Shown one piece after another: positions 8,293-17,521 of a stretch of 64,000 bases of DNA. Under the pieces are notes generated by a model that worked only from the letters and a program-made list of their open reading frames with translations, did no database searches and was not told the origin of the DNA. Position 1 is the first letter of the stretch, and each line of letters starts with the position of its first letter. The position numbers and the translations under genes are program-made. Source of the DNA: an uncultured Treponema sp. (GTDB taxonomy: Bacteria > Spirochaetota > Spirochaetia > Treponematales > Treponemataceae); NCBI GenBank assembly GCA_947165895.1, contig CAMVCB010000004.1, positions 248,001 through 312,000 of the forward strand, in the 5' to 3' direction.

Positions 8293-9837
8293 ATGGCATC
8301 AGAATATATTCTGGAGATGAACAACATTACTAAAGAGTTTCCTGGAGTTAAGGCACTTGATAACGTAAACCTCAAGGTAAAAAAAGGTGAAATCCATGCA
8401 CTTTGCGGTGAAAACGGAGCCGGTAAATCAACTCTGATGAATCTCTTGTCTGGTAACTATCCATTTGGTTCATATTCAGGTGATATCATTTACAAGGGTG
8501 AGCTTTGTAAATTTCATGATATTAAGGCCGGCGAACGAAAAGGTATTGTAATTATTCATCAGGAACTGGCTCTCAGTCCGTATCTTTCGGTTGCTGAAAA
8601 TATTTTTATGGGTAACGAGCAGCTTTCATGCCCAGGTGTTATTGACTGGGATAAAACCCGCGTAAAAGCAAAAACTATGCTCGAAAAAGTAGGTCTGGGA
8701 AACGAAAACATCAATGCACCTGTAAATACACTTGGTGTTGGAAAACAGCAGCTTATTGAAATTGCAAAGGCTTTGAGTAAGAACGTTGAGCTTCTTATTC
8801 TTGACGAGCCTACAGCATCGTTAAATGATGAAGAAAGTGCTCACCTGCTGGACATTCTGCGTGGGCTTAAAAAACAGGGAATCACAAGTATTATGATTTC
8901 CCATAAATTAAACGAAATCAATGCTATTGCAGATTCAATTACAATTATCCGTGATGGTAAGACTATCGAAACTTTAAACAAGGGAGAGGATGACTGTTCA
9001 GAAGACCGTATCATCAAGGGAATGGTTGGTCGTGAAATGTCTAACCGCTATCCTCCTCGTGATAACCTTTCAACGGGTGAAGTAATTCTTGAAGTTAAAA
9101 ACTGGAATGTATGGCATCCTGAAGATGAAAGCCGCCAGGTTATCAAGAATGTAAACTTCAAGGTTCATGCCGGTGAAGTAGTAGGCTTTGCTGGTCTTAT
9201 GGGTGCCGGCCGTACTGAGCTTGCCATGAGTATTTTTGGTAAAAGTTATGGACAGGGAATTACAGGAGAGATTTACATGCATGGTAAAAAAGTTACCATC
9301 AACAATGTAAAAGACGCTGTAAATGCCGGTATTGCCTATACTTCGGAAGACCGAAAAAATTACGGTTTGAATCTTATTGCGGATGTTAAGACAAACATGA
9401 CTATGGCAGCTTTGCGTAATTACTATGCTAACAGGGGTGTCGTAGACAGTAACAAGGAAATTATTGATTCAGAAGATTTCAGAAAGAAAATCAACGTAAA
9501 AACTCCGTCTGTTAATCAGGTTGTAGGAACACTTTCGGGTGGAAACCAGCAGAAGGTTGTACTTGCAAAATGGATGATGACAATGCCGGATGTTTTGATT
9601 CTTGATGAACCGACACGCGGTATCGACGTTGGTGCCAAGTATGAAATTTACTGCGTAATCAACGAGCTTGCAAGAGCCGGAAAAGCTGTAATCGTAATTT
9701 CATCAGAAATGCCTGAAATAATTGGTACCTGTGACCGTGTTTATGTAATCAATGAAGGCGAAATTGCCGGAGAATTACAGAAAGACCAGCTTTCACAGGA
9801 AAACATTATGAAATGCATTGTTAATCATAATTCTTAA
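8293..9837 (+). CDS. gguA: Multiple-sugar ABC transporter ATPase (GguA/MglA-like)
   Basis: This tandem ABC ATPase of 514 residues energises sugar uptake in the cytoplasm. The first ABC half has Walker [10 protein letters not shown] (39-47) and Walker [10 protein letters not shown]. The second half has the degenerate A loop GLMGAGRTE typical of sugar importers, the signature LSGGNQQK and Walker [10 protein letters not shown]. Long stretches match GguA ([40 protein letters not shown]). It lies between the ChvE-like binding protein and the permease and is 23 bases upstream of the latter. Confidence 0.92.
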   Translation: MASEYILEMNNITKEFPGVKALDNVNLKVKKGEIHALCGENGAGKSTLMNLLSGNYPFGSYSGDIIYKGELCKFHDIKAGERKGIVIIHQELALSPYLSVAENIFMGNEQLSCPGVIDWDKTRVKAKTMLEKVGLGNENINAPVNTLGVGKQQLIEIAKALSKNVELLILDEPTASLNDEESAHLLDILRGLKKQGITSIMISHKLNEINAIADSITIIRDGKTIETLNKGEDDCSEDRIIKGMVGREMSNRYPPRDNLSTGEVILEVKNWNVWHPEDESRQVIKNVNFKVHAGEVVGFAGLMGAGRTELAMSIFGKSYGQGITGEIYMHGKKVTINNVKDAVNAGIAYTSEDRKNYGLNLIADVKTNMTMAALRNYYANRGVVDSNKEIIDSEDFRKKINVKTPSVNQVVGTLSGGNQQKVVLAKWMMTMPDVLILDEPTRGIDVGAKYEIYCVINELARAGKAVIVISSEMPEIIGTCDRVYVINEGEIAGELQKDQLSQENIMKCIVNHNS

Positions 9838-9860
9838 CAAATTTAGCGAGGAAAATAAAA

Positions 9861-11027
9861 ATGAGTGATGTAAAACTTACTAAACATTATGAAAACATCA
9901 ACATTAAACAGTACGGAATGGTTATTGCCCTTGTTGCAATCTTCCTTTTGTTTAATATTTTTACCAGCGGAAAGAATGCTTCTCCAATGAATATCAACAA
10001 CCTGGTAATGCAGAACGGTTATGTTGTAATTATGGCAACAGGTATGCTTCTTTGTGTACTTACCGGAAACGTTGACCTTGGTGTAGGTTCTATTGTTGCA
10101 CTTACAGGTGCTATTTCTGCAATCTGTGTTGTAGACTTGCACTTCCCGATTTTACTGGCCTTCCTTACAGCACTTCTTGTTGGTATTGCATGTGGTGCCT
10201 TTGCGGGCTTCTTTATCGCAAAGCTGGGTATTCCGCCATTCGTTGTAACGCTCGCTACAATGCTTATGGGACGCGGTCTTACCTATACAATGCTCAAGGC
10301 TCAGACTAAGGGACCTACTCCTCAGGCTTATAACTGGATTGGTGCGGGCTTCCTTCCTTCAGTTAAAATGGGAAAAATCGACCTTGTAACAATTGTAATT
10401 GCTGCTGTGGCAACTGTATTTATCATCCTTGGTGATATTAAGGCTACACGCACAAAGCTTAAGTATAACTTCAATATCAACCCTCTCTGGCAGCGTGTTG
10501 TAAAGCTTGTTGTAATCATCTTTATTCTCTGGTTCCTTTTCCTTAAGCTTGCTCAGAACAACGGTGTACCTATCGTTCTCGTATTGTGTGGTATTATCGT
10601 TGCAATTTACAACTTCATTACAAGCCGTACAGTTGCCGGCCGCCAGATTTATGCTCTTGGTGGTAACGAAAAGGCTGCCCGCCTTTCTGGTATCAACACA
10701 CGCAGCGTATTCTTCTGGGTTTATACAAACATGGGCTTCCTTGCCGCTGTAGCCGGTATCGTTCTTTCTGCCCGTAACGGTTCTGCAACTCCAAAAGCCG
10801 GTGATGGTTTTGAAATGGATGCCATCGCTTCATGCTACATTGGTGGTGCCGCAACTGCCGGTGGTATCGGTACAATCATCGGTGCCGTAGTCGGAGCTTT
10901 CGTAATGGGAGTTTTGAACAATGGTATGTCATTGATCGGATGGTCAACAGATATTCAGAAAATCGTAAAAGGTGCCGTACTTCTTGGTGCCGTAGTGTTT
11001 GACTTAGTATCTAAAAAGCGTAAGTAA
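9861..11027 (+). CDS. gguB: Multiple-sugar ABC transporter permease (GguB-like)
   Basis: This inner-membrane permease of 388 residues belongs to the branched-chain/ribose-type permease family and works with GguA and ChvE. About ten hydrophobic segments are visible. Characteristic stretches include MLLCVLTGNVDLGVGS, ATMLMGRGLTY and GRQIYALGGNEKAARLSGIN, the last being the coupling-helix region. It ends the operon and is followed by a strong terminator. Gene order and similarity to GguB, rather than to xylose- or ribose-specific permeases, support the assignment; substrate specificity is open. Confidence 0.9.
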   Translation: MSDVKLTKHYENINIKQYGMVIALVAIFLLFNIFTSGKNASPMNINNLVMQNGYVVIMATGMLLCVLTGNVDLGVGSIVALTGAISAICVVDLHFPILLAFLTALLVGIACGAFAGFFIAKLGIPPFVVTLATMLMGRGLTYTMLKAQTKGPTPQAYNWIGAGFLPSVKMGKIDLVTIVIAAVATVFIILGDIKATRTKLKYNFNINPLWQRVVKLVVIIFILWFLFLKLAQNNGVPIVLVLCGIIVAIYNFITSRTVAGRQIYALGGNEKAARLSGINTRSVFFWVYTNMGFLAAVAGIVLSARNGSATPKAGDGFEMDAIASCYIGGAATAGGIGTIIGAVVGAFVMGVLNNGMSLIGWSTDIQKIVKGAVLLGAVVFDLVSKKRK

Positions 11028-11047
11028 ATATTTGTTTTGCTGATTGT

Positions 11048-11080
11048 AAGCACCCGGGATAAAAATCGGGTGCTTTTTTT
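11048..11080 (+). terminator. Intrinsic terminator of the sugar ABC operon
   Basis: AAGCACCCG pairs with CGGGTGCTT around a 10-base loop and is followed by seven T residues. It lies 21 bases after the gguB stop. Confidence 0.85.
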
Positions 11081-11091
11081 ATTGCTTTCTG

Positions 11092-11118
11092 TGATAGTTA
11101 TGCTATCATTAATATATA
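11092..11118 (+). promoter_or_regulatory. Palindrome and -10 region upstream of glpK
   Basis: TGATAG-TTATG-CTATCA (11092-11108) is a perfect six-base inverted repeat, followed by the -10-like TATATA/TATAAA at 11113-11120. The palindrome occupies the -35 position, where an activator or repressor of the glycerol operon would act. The glpK ATG with GAGAGGTGG is 30 bases downstream. Confidence 0.5.
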
Positions 11119-11148
11119 AAGGCTATCGTAGTAATAGAGAGGTGGAAG

Positions 11149-12639
11149 ATGGCAAAAAAATACATAATTGCTTTGGATCAGGGAACAACATCTTCCAGAG
11201 CGATAGTTTATGATAAGGATGCTCATCCGGTTGGTTCAAAACAGAGGGAATTTACCCAGTATTATCCTCATCCGGGTTGGGTTGAGCATGATGCAGAAGA
11301 GCTTTTTAAATGTCAGTTAAAGGTTATGGAAAGTGTCCTGATTGATAATGACATCAAATTTGATGAAATTGCCGCAATCGGAATTACAAATCAGCGTGAA
11401 ACGGTTGTAATCTGGGACAAGGCGACAGGAAAGCCTGTTTACCATGCGATTGTATGGCAGTGCCGACGTACGGCTGATATCTGCGAAAAGTTATCCAAAG
11501 ACGGATATGACGAAATTATAAAGGAAAAAACCGGTCTTTTGATTGACGCTTATTTCAGCGGAACAAAAATTAAATGGATTTTAGACAATGTTCCTGGGGT
11601 GAGGGAGCGTGCTGAAAAGGGAGAGCTTCTTGCGGGAACTATTGATACCTGGCTTATCTGGAAGCTTTCGGGTGGTAAAGCTCACGTTACCGATGTTACA
11701 AATGCCTGCCGTACCATGCTCTTTAATATCTATGAATGTGAATGGGATGAGGAGCTTTTAAAGCTACTGGGAATTCCCCGCTGCATTTTGCCCCAGGTTT
11801 GTGATTCAAGTCAGGTTTACTGCGAAACAGACAAGCAGCTCTGCGGTTTTTCTGTTCCGATTGCTTCGGCTGTCGGCGACCAGCAGGCGGCTCTTTTTGG
11901 TCAGGGCTGTTTTAAAAAGGGAGATGCTAAAAATACTTACGGAACAGGCTGTTTTATGCTTATGAATACCGGAGATAAGCCTGTTGTCAGTAAAAATCTT
12001 TTGACCACTATTGCCCTTGGAATGAAGGGGAAGGTGGAATATGCGCTGGAAGGAAGCGTATTTATAGGCGGTGCTGTAATCAAATGGCTTAGGGATGAGC
12101 TTGAACTGATTTCTTCTGCACCGGAAATTGACCGCCTTGCAGAAAGCGTTCCGGATGCAAACGGAGCCTACCTTGTACCGGCCTTTGTCGGTCTTGGAAC
12201 TCCTTACTGGGATATGTATGCCCGCGGAACTATTGTCGGCCTTACCCGGGGGGTAAAAAAAGCTCATATCTGCAGGGCTGCCCTTGAAGGAATTGCCTTT
12301 GAAGTCCGCGATGTTCTTGATGAAATGGTTCGTGATTCAAAAACTGCAATCAATACCCTGAATGTAGACGGCGGAGCCTGCGTCAGTAACGTGATGATGC
12401 AGTTTCAGGCAGATATTCTGAACACAAAAGTCTGCCGTCCAAAGAATGTTGAAACTACAGCCCTTGGCGCTGCCTACCTTGCAGGCCTTGCCGTAGGTTT
12501 CTGGAAGAGTAAGGAAGAAATTTTAGGGCGGCGGGAAACTGACCGTATTTTTGAGCCTGAAATGAAGGAAGAGCGACGCACAGAACTGTATGACGGCTGG
12601 AAAAAGGCAGTTGAAAGGGCTAAAGGCTGGTCTGAGTAA
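11149..12639 (+). CDS. glpK: Glycerol kinase
   Basis: This FGGY-family kinase of 496 residues phosphorylates glycerol to sn-glycerol-3-phosphate with ATP. The family signatures are visible: [13 protein letters not shown] at the N-terminus, [29 protein letters not shown], and a C-terminal FGGY region with [16 protein letters not shown]. Length is normal. It heads a tight operon with a GlpA-like dehydrogenase, a second FAD enzyme and a DUF1667 protein, so the cell can convert glycerol to dihydroxyacetone phosphate. No glycerol facilitator gene is in view. Confidence 0.96.
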   Translation: MAKKYIIALDQGTTSSRAIVYDKDAHPVGSKQREFTQYYPHPGWVEHDAEELFKCQLKVMESVLIDNDIKFDEIAAIGITNQRETVVIWDKATGKPVYHAIVWQCRRTADICEKLSKDGYDEIIKEKTGLLIDAYFSGTKIKWILDNVPGVRERAEKGELLAGTIDTWLIWKLSGGKAHVTDVTNACRTMLFNIYECEWDEELLKLLGIPRCILPQVCDSSQVYCETDKQLCGFSVPIASAVGDQQAALFGQGCFKKGDAKNTYGTGCFMLMNTGDKPVVSKNLLTTIALGMKGKVEYALEGSVFIGGAVIKWLRDELELISSAPEIDRLAESVPDANGAYLVPAFVGLGTPYWDMYARGTIVGLTRGVKKAHICRAALEGIAFEVRDVLDEMVRDSKTAINTLNVDGGACVSNVMMQFQADILNTKVCRPKNVETTALGAAYLAGLAVGFWKSKEEILGRRETDRIFEPEMKEERRTELYDGWKKAVERAKGWSE

Positions 12640-12675
12640 AGAATAGTTAGAGAATAGTTTTTTAGGAGAAAAAAG

Positions 12676-14139
12676 ATGACTTACGATGTTGCGATTATCG
12701 GGGCGGGAATTGTCGGTTCCTGCATTGCCCGCGAGCTTTCAAAATATAAGCTGAATGTCTGTATGATAGAAAAAGCTGATGATGTTTCCTGCGGAACTTC
12801 AAAGGCAAATTCAGGAATTGTACATGCGGGTTATGATCCTCTTCCTGGAAGCCTGATGGCAAAGCTGAATGTGGAAGGAACTGCCATGTACAAAAAGCTT
12901 TCACAGGAGCTTCATTTTGATTATAAAAATATCGGCTCTCTGGTAGTAGGCTTTTCTGATGCTGATATGGAGCATATCAAAAAGCTTTATGAGCGGGGGG
13001 TGGTAAACGGCGTTCCGGGAATGAAAATTATAAATCAGGAAGCACTTCGTGCTATCGAACCGAATATTGCAGAGGAGGCAGTGGGTGCCCTTCTTGCAGA
13101 GTCAGCAGGAATTACAAGCCCTTATCAGGCGACCTGGGCGGTGGCAGAAAATGCCGTTCAGAACGGAGTAAAACTTTTTCTGGAAAATGAAGTGCACGAT
13201 ATTGTGCCGCCGGAAACCCGGGACGGCTACTGGACAATTAAGACCGGCCAGACGGATATTGTGACCCGCTGTGTAATTAATGCCGCAGGTCTTTTTGCAG
13301 ACAAAATCAGCGAAATGGCAGGGGCCCGTAACTTTACGATTAAGCCCCGCCGCGGTGAATACTTTCTTTTAGACAACAAGTGCGCCGGCCTTGCTAATCA
13401 CACTCTCTTTCAGTGTCCGGATGAAAAAGGAAAGGGAGTTCTTGTAACTCCTACTGCCGATGGAAACATTCTGGTTGGTCCTAGCGCTGATGATGATGAA
13501 GATAAGACAAATACTGCTACAACCCGGGCAGGACAGGAAATTATCACTGAAAAAGCTGAAAAAACAATTCCTAATATCCCGAAACGTAATATCATCAACT
13601 CTTTCAGCGGTGTCCGGGCCATTCCTTATGATGAAAATGGAAGCGTAATTAAGGACTTTATAATAGAAGAAGATGCTTCTGCAAAGCGCTTTATCAATGT
13701 TGCAGGAATCTGTTCTCCGGGACTTTCTGCCGCTCCCGCAATCGGACTTTATGTTGCCCGGCTTGTAGAAAAGGCTCTGGGTGTAAAATTTGAAAAAAAT
13801 CCTGATTTTACTCCAATCCGCAGGGGAATTGAATCTTTTAAGCACGCAAGTGACAAAAGAAAGGCAGAATTAATAGAAGAAAACCCGCTTTACGGCCGCA
13901 TCATCTGCCGCTGCGAAATGATTACGGAAGCAGAGATTGTTGCCGCAATCCGTTCACCGGTTGGGGCAAGAGATCTTGACGGTGTAAAACGCCGTACAAG
14001 AGCGGGGATGGGACGCTGTCAGAGCGGTTTCTGCTCTCCGCGTGTTACGGAAATTATCAGCCGGGAACTTGAAATCCCGATGACTTCAGTTACCAAAAAC
14101 GGCGGCTGTTCATACATTTTGAATTCGAAGATCAGGTAA
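12676..14139 (+). CDS. GlpA-like glycerol-3-phosphate dehydrogenase with [2Fe-2S] domain
   Basis: This FAD-dependent oxidoreductase of the DAO fold has the dinucleotide motif GAGIVGSCIARELS at the N-terminus. It carries a C-terminal BFD-like [2Fe-2S] domain with the cysteine pairs CRC (about 412/414) and CQSGFC (about 452/457). This architecture is that of anaerobic GlpA rather than aerobic GlpD. It oxidises glycerol-3-phosphate to dihydroxyacetone phosphate and passes electrons through the two downstream proteins. It follows glpK by 36 bases with an AGGAG site. Similar proteins are sometimes annotated as L-2-hydroxyglutarate oxidases, but the operon argues for glycerol-3-phosphate. Confidence 0.87.
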   Translation: MTYDVAIIGAGIVGSCIARELSKYKLNVCMIEKADDVSCGTSKANSGIVHAGYDPLPGSLMAKLNVEGTAMYKKLSQELHFDYKNIGSLVVGFSDADMEHIKKLYERGVVNGVPGMKIINQEALRAIEPNIAEEAVGALLAESAGITSPYQATWAVAENAVQNGVKLFLENEVHDIVPPETRDGYWTIKTGQTDIVTRCVINAAGLFADKISEMAGARNFTIKPRRGEYFLLDNKCAGLANHTLFQCPDEKGKGVLVTPTADGNILVGPSADDDEDKTNTATTRAGQEIITEKAEKTIPNIPKRNIINSFSGVRAIPYDENGSVIKDFIIEEDASAKRFINVAGICSPGLSAAPAIGLYVARLVEKALGVKFEKNPDFTPIRRGIESFKHASDKRKAELIEENPLYGRIICRCEMITEAEIVAAIRSPVGARDLDGVKRRTRAGMGRCQSGFCSPRVTEIISRELEIPMTSVTKNGGCSYILNSKIR

Positions 14140-14185
14140 CATGTGTAAGCCCGCCGGTCAGAGCGGATTTTTATGGGAGATTTTT

Positions 14186-15463
14186 ATGACAAATTTAAAT
14201 TACGATATAGTTATTGTTGGCGGTGGTCCTGCCGGAATGGCAGCGGCGGTTGCGGCAAAAAAAGCTGGAAGTGACAGTATTCTGATTCTGGAACGCGATA
14301 CCAGAATCGGAGGAATCCTTTTGCAGTGTATTCATAATGGTTTTGGCCTTCATCATTTTGGTGAAGAGCTTACAGGCCCTGAATACGCAGGCCGTTTCAG
14401 CGATGAAGTTGAAAAACTTGGCATTGAATATAAAACCGACACTATGGTTCTGGAAGTAAATGCAAAAAAACAGGTGACTGCAATTAATACAAAGGACGGT
14501 CTTATGCTTATTCAGGCGAAGGCTGTGATTCTTGCCATGGGCTGCCGGGAGAGAACCCGCGGTGCCCTGGTAATTCCGGGAACCCGGCCAGCCGGAATAT
14601 TTACTGCCGGATCAGCCCAGCGTTTTGTAAATATAGACGGTTATCTTCCGGGTAAAAAGGTTGTAATTTTAGGCTCTGGTGACATCGGACTGATTATGGC
14701 CCGTCGTCTTACACTGGAAGGTGCTGAAGTAAAATTAATTTGCGAGCTCATGCCTTTTAGTGCCGGACTCAGACGGAATATCGTTCAGTGTGTAGAAAAC
14801 TTCAATATTCCCCTTAAGTTCAGTCATACAATTACAAAGATTCACGGAAAAGAACGGGTTGAAGGTGTTTCTGTTGCTGCAGTTGATAAAAACCGCCGTC
14901 CTATTCCAGAAACAGAAGAGTTTATCGAATGTGATACCCTGCTTCTGTCGGTTGGTCTTATTCCTGAAAACGAAATTTCCAACGGCTGCGGAATCAGTAT
15001 TGACTCTACAACCTCAGGCCCTGTCGTAAACGAGCATATGCAGACGAGTGTAGAAGGTATTTTTGCCTGCGGAAACACAGTTCACGTTCACGATCTTGTA
15101 GATTTTGTAACTGCAGAAAGTCTTCGTGCCGGAGAAAATGCCGCAAAATACGTTCAGGGGACAAAAGCTAAAAATCCTTCGAATGTTGTTCTTCGTCCGG
15201 GAAACCGCGTACGCTATACAGTTCCCCAGCATATTGAGTCTACGGAATCAGAAACTCCGATTTCAATCATGTTCCGCCCGACAGATGTTTACCGCAACGT
15301 TCAGATTGTTGCCTACTCAAATAACGAGCGCATAAAGGCCATGAAAAAGAAAATTGTCCGCCCGGGCGAAATGCAGGTGCTTGAGCTGAATCCGGAACAG
15401 CTGGCAAAGGTGCATGATAACCTGACGGTGTCGATTGAAATCCCTGAAGAAGACATGGATTAA
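14186..15463 (+). CDS. NAD(P)/FAD-dependent oxidoreductase of the glycerol operon
   Basis: This 425-residue pyridine-nucleotide-disulphide-type flavoprotein has two dinucleotide folds: VGGGPAGMAAAVAA at the N-terminus and VILGSGDIGLIMARR in the middle. It also has GCRERTRG and a C-terminal CGNTVHVHDLVDFVT region. It probably takes electrons from the GlpA-like dehydrogenase and passes them to NAD(P) or a quinone, replacing GlpB. The ATG at 14186 is preceded by GGGAGA at 5 bases; a longer frame from 14141 has no ribosome site. The gene starts 46 bases after glpA and is followed by the DUF1667 gene. Confidence 0.85.
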   Translation: MTNLNYDIVIVGGGPAGMAAAVAAKKAGSDSILILERDTRIGGILLQCIHNGFGLHHFGEELTGPEYAGRFSDEVEKLGIEYKTDTMVLEVNAKKQVTAINTKDGLMLIQAKAVILAMGCRERTRGALVIPGTRPAGIFTAGSAQRFVNIDGYLPGKKVVILGSGDIGLIMARRLTLEGAEVKLICELMPFSAGLRRNIVQCVENFNIPLKFSHTITKIHGKERVEGVSVAAVDKNRRPIPETEEFIECDTLLLSVGLIPENEISNGCGISIDSTTSGPVVNEHMQTSVEGIFACGNTVHVHDLVDFVTAESLRAGENAAKYVQGTKAKNPSNVVLRPGNRVRYTVPQHIESTESETPISIMFRPTDVYRNVQIVAYSNNERIKAMKKKIVRPGEMQVLELNPEQLAKVHDNLTVSIEIPEEDMD

Positions 15464-15480
15464 CGCGTAGGAGATGAAAA

Positions 15481-15867
15481 ATGAGTGAGAAAAAAACTTT
15501 CCCAATGACATGTATAATCTGCCCTATGGGCTGTACTATGGAAGTTACCACAGAAGGCGATGGAAGTGCCCGCCGCGTAATAAGCGTAACAGACAACGGC
15601 TGCAAGCGTGGTCCTGAATATGTTGAAAAAGAACTATTGAATCCGACCCGCACCCTGACGACTACAATCACCGTGGAAGGCGGCAATCTGACTGTAGTTC
15701 CTGTAAAAACTGCGGGCGAAGTTCCAAAGAATATGCTTTTACAGTGCATGGAAATTATCCGCCGTGCAAAAGTAAAAGCCCCTGTTAAAACCGGCGACAT
15801 TCTGCTTCATGATATTCTTGGAACTGGTGTAAACGTAGTTTCCTGTGCAAGGGTGAATAAACGCTAG
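15481..15867 (+). CDS. DUF1667 cysteine-rich protein
   Basis: This 128-residue protein of the DUF1667 family is normally encoded directly after the two flavoproteins of anaerobic glycerol operons. The N-terminal motif TCIICPMGC provides three cysteines, and NGCKRG and SCARV add more, suggesting an iron-sulphur or metal site. Its likely role is as third subunit of the glycerol-3-phosphate dehydrogenase complex; this is inferred from context and family, as the biochemical function is not established. It starts 18 bases after the preceding gene with a TAGGAGATG-type site. Confidence 0.85.
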   Translation: MSEKKTFPMTCIICPMGCTMEVTTEGDGSARRVISVTDNGCKRGPEYVEKELLNPTRTLTTTITVEGGNLTVVPVKTAGEVPKNMLLQCMEIIRRAKVKAPVKTGDILLHDILGTGVNVVSCARVNKR

Positions 15868-15900
15868 CAAATTAAATTTACGAATTCTTTTCAAATTCAG

Positions 15901-15929
15901 TTGAATTCATTTTTTGAATTTTATATACT
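15901..15929 (+). promoter_or_regulatory. Promoter of the rpsL operon
   Basis: TTGAAT (15901-15906), 17 bases, TATACT (15924-15929). Several GAATTC/TTGAATT words lie around it. The leader to the rpsL ATG would be about 70 bases and includes AATAGGAG. Confidence 0.55.
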
Positions 15930-16006
15930 CTTTAAACCTATCAAAATCTGTTAATTTTGAATTCTTTCCGGGGTGCTGACCGGATTATATAATAGGAGAT
16001 TAGGCG

Positions 16007-16381
16007 ATGCCTACAATTAATCAGTTGATTCGTCAGGGTCGTAAGTCTGCAGCTAACAGAACCAAAGCTCCCGCACTTGATTCTTGTCCGCAGAAACGTG
16101 GCGTTTGTACACGTGTAATGACTATGACACCTAAAAAGCCAAACTCGGCTCTTAGAAAGATTGCTCGTGTTCGTTTGAGCAATGGTATTGAAGTTACTGC
16201 ATACATTCCTGGTATTGGACACAACCTGCAGGAACACTCAGTTGTTTTGGTACGCGGTGGTCGTGTAAAGGATCTTCCTGGTGTACGTTACCATATCATT
16301 CGTGGTACAAAAGATACTCTTGGCGTAGAAGACCGCAAACGTGGTCGTTCTAAATACGGTGCTAAGAAACCTAAGGCATAA
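16007..16381 (+). CDS. rpsL: 30S ribosomal protein S12
   Basis: S12 sits at the decoding centre of the small subunit. All universal blocks are visible: [37 protein letters not shown] and [17 protein letters not shown]. The length of 124 is normal. The lysines known to give streptomycin resistance when mutated are wild type here (KKPNSA and the VKDLPG lysine). It begins the short rpsL-rpsG operon. Unlike the E. coli str operon, tuf follows only after a 657-base gap and fusA is absent. Confidence 0.98.
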   Translation: MPTINQLIRQGRKSAANRTKAPALDSCPQKRGVCTRVMTMTPKKPNSALRKIARVRLSNGIEVTAYIPGIGHNLQEHSVVLVRGGRVKDLPGVRYHIIRGTKDTLGVEDRKRGRSKYGAKKPKA

Positions 16382-16393
16382 TGGAGGACTAAG

Positions 16394-16864
16394 ATGGGAA
16401 GACATAAGAAATCAATCGAGCGTCCATTGATGCCGGATGTAAAATACAACAGCAAAGTTATTTCTAAATTTGTTTGCCGTATGATGCTTGATGGTAAAAA
16501 AGCTACTTGCCAGAAAGTTGTTTACGAAGCAATGGATAAACTTAAGGCTAAAACAGAAAAAGACCCTCTTGAAGTTCTTTTGAAGGCTCTTGAGAATGTT
16601 AAACCTATGGTTGAAGTTAAATCACGCCGTGTAGGTGGTGCTACATATCAGGTTCCAATGGAAATCAGAGAGAACCGCCGCGAAGCTCTTGCAATGCGCT
16701 GGATTATCGAAGCTGCACGCAACAGAAGCGGACACGGAATGGCAGATACACTTTCTGCTGAACTTCTGGATGCTTACAATAATACTGGTACAGCATTCAA
16801 GAAACGTGAAGATGTACATAAAATGGCAGAAGCAAACAAAGCTTTTGCACACTACCGCTGGTAG
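16394..16864 (+). CDS. rpsG: 30S ribosomal protein S7
   Basis: S7 is a primary assembly protein of the 30S head. The 156 residues contain typical blocks: [39 protein letters not shown] and [18 protein letters not shown], ending FAHYRW. It follows rpsL by 12 bases with GGAGGACTAAG before the ATG. It is the last gene of this transcript, since a terminator lies 50 bases downstream. Confidence 0.98.
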   Translation: MGRHKKSIERPLMPDVKYNSKVISKFVCRMMLDGKKATCQKVVYEAMDKLKAKTEKDPLEVLLKALENVKPMVEVKSRRVGGATYQVPMEIRENRREALAMRWIIEAARNRSGHGMADTLSAELLDAYNNTGTAFKKREDVHKMAEANKAFAHYRW

Positions 16865-16914
16865 TTACAGCTTCCTGATGGAAGCGCTGGTCGCCTGACG
16901 GCGGCTTAAAAGGT

Positions 16915-16949
16915 GGGGACTTTCTTTCGGGAAGGTCTCCATTTTTTTT
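16915..16949 (+). terminator. Intrinsic terminator of rpsL-rpsG
   Basis: A ten-pair stem with two G-U pairs (16915-16924 with 16931-16940), loop TTTCGG, followed by eight T residues. Confidence 0.85.
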
Positions 16950-17367
16950 ATGCAAAGATTAGAAAAACTTACGTTTTTATGTAAAATTGTAAGCTTTGCA
17001 CTATTGAACAAAAAATTAAAAAACTGTATATTTTCTAATGTTCGACTTTTTATGCTTATTTGAAAATATTGCAGGTCGAAGGGTTCTTTGAGAGTCAGGC
17101 AGAAACATTAAAAAGAAATTATAAAATGTATTCTGGTGTTTCCGTAAAGTTAATTTGCAGTTTTTACACTGTGGGTTTTCAGGATTTCACGGCCCTAATT
17201 TTGTGAATTTTCTACCGTTGGTAGTAAATATAAAGGCAATTTGTTTGGGTTTCTGACTGGTCGCTATGACTAAACTCGAATATACCAAACCAGTTGTCAG
17301 TGAAGAGATGATAATGATGGTGGTTACCGGGTTGCGGTTCATTGAATAGATAATGAGCTGAATCTTC

Positions 17368-17401
17368 TTCCTATCCGATTCCTATCTGTCATTTATATAA
17401 T
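17368..17401 (+). promoter_or_regulatory. Putative tuf promoter with tandem repeat
   Basis: TATAAT at 17396-17401 is preceded by TTCCTATC at 17368-17375 and again at 17379-17386, one helical turn apart, with no good -35 box. The repeat could be an activator site compensating for the missing -35. Confidence 0.45.
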
Positions 17402-17491
17402 CTTTCAAACATTGTGTCTGCGAATGGAAATTTTTCTTGTTATGAAAAGTTTTTGTTCTGGCTTAAAGTGCGGCACATAAAAAATAAGTAT

Positions 17492-17509
17492 GCCGGCGTA
17501 AGTTCCGGC
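17492..17509 (+). other. Hairpin immediately before the tuf ribosome site
   Basis: GCCGG (17492-17496) pairs with CCGGC (17505-17509); the Shine-Dalgarno AAGGAG begins directly after, at 17510. The stem leaves the site single-stranded and may keep the leader open. Confidence 0.6.
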
Positions 17510-17521
17510 AAGGAGAAAAAC

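Larger units (their letters stand above)
16865..17521 (+). other. 657-base intergenic region between rpsG and tuf
   Basis: The region holds the rpsG terminator (16915-16949), then about 430 bases of AT-rich DNA in which I recognise no gene. There is a low-confidence 27-codon frame at 17266-17349, an imperfect stem CTGGT/ACCAG near 17257-17307, a tandem TTCCTATC repeat at 17368-17386, a -10-like TATAAT at 17396-17401 and a hairpin just before the tuf ribosome site. The length suggests a long regulated tuf leader or an unrecognised RNA. Confidence 0.5.

Noticed and set aside
14141..14185. Longer start for the second glycerol flavoprotein
   Set aside because: The added residues precede the family's dinucleotide-binding start and have no ribosome site, whereas 14186 has GGGAGA.
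17096..17205. A 26-codon frame MYSGVSVKLIC... upstream of tuf
   Set aside because: No ribosome site, no recognisable motif, and ordinary AT-rich sequence; dropped.
17230..17345. Possible tRNA in the tuf upstream region
   Set aside because: GGTTCATTG and short stems look a little like a T arm, but no cloverleaf or consistent acceptor stem could be drawn.
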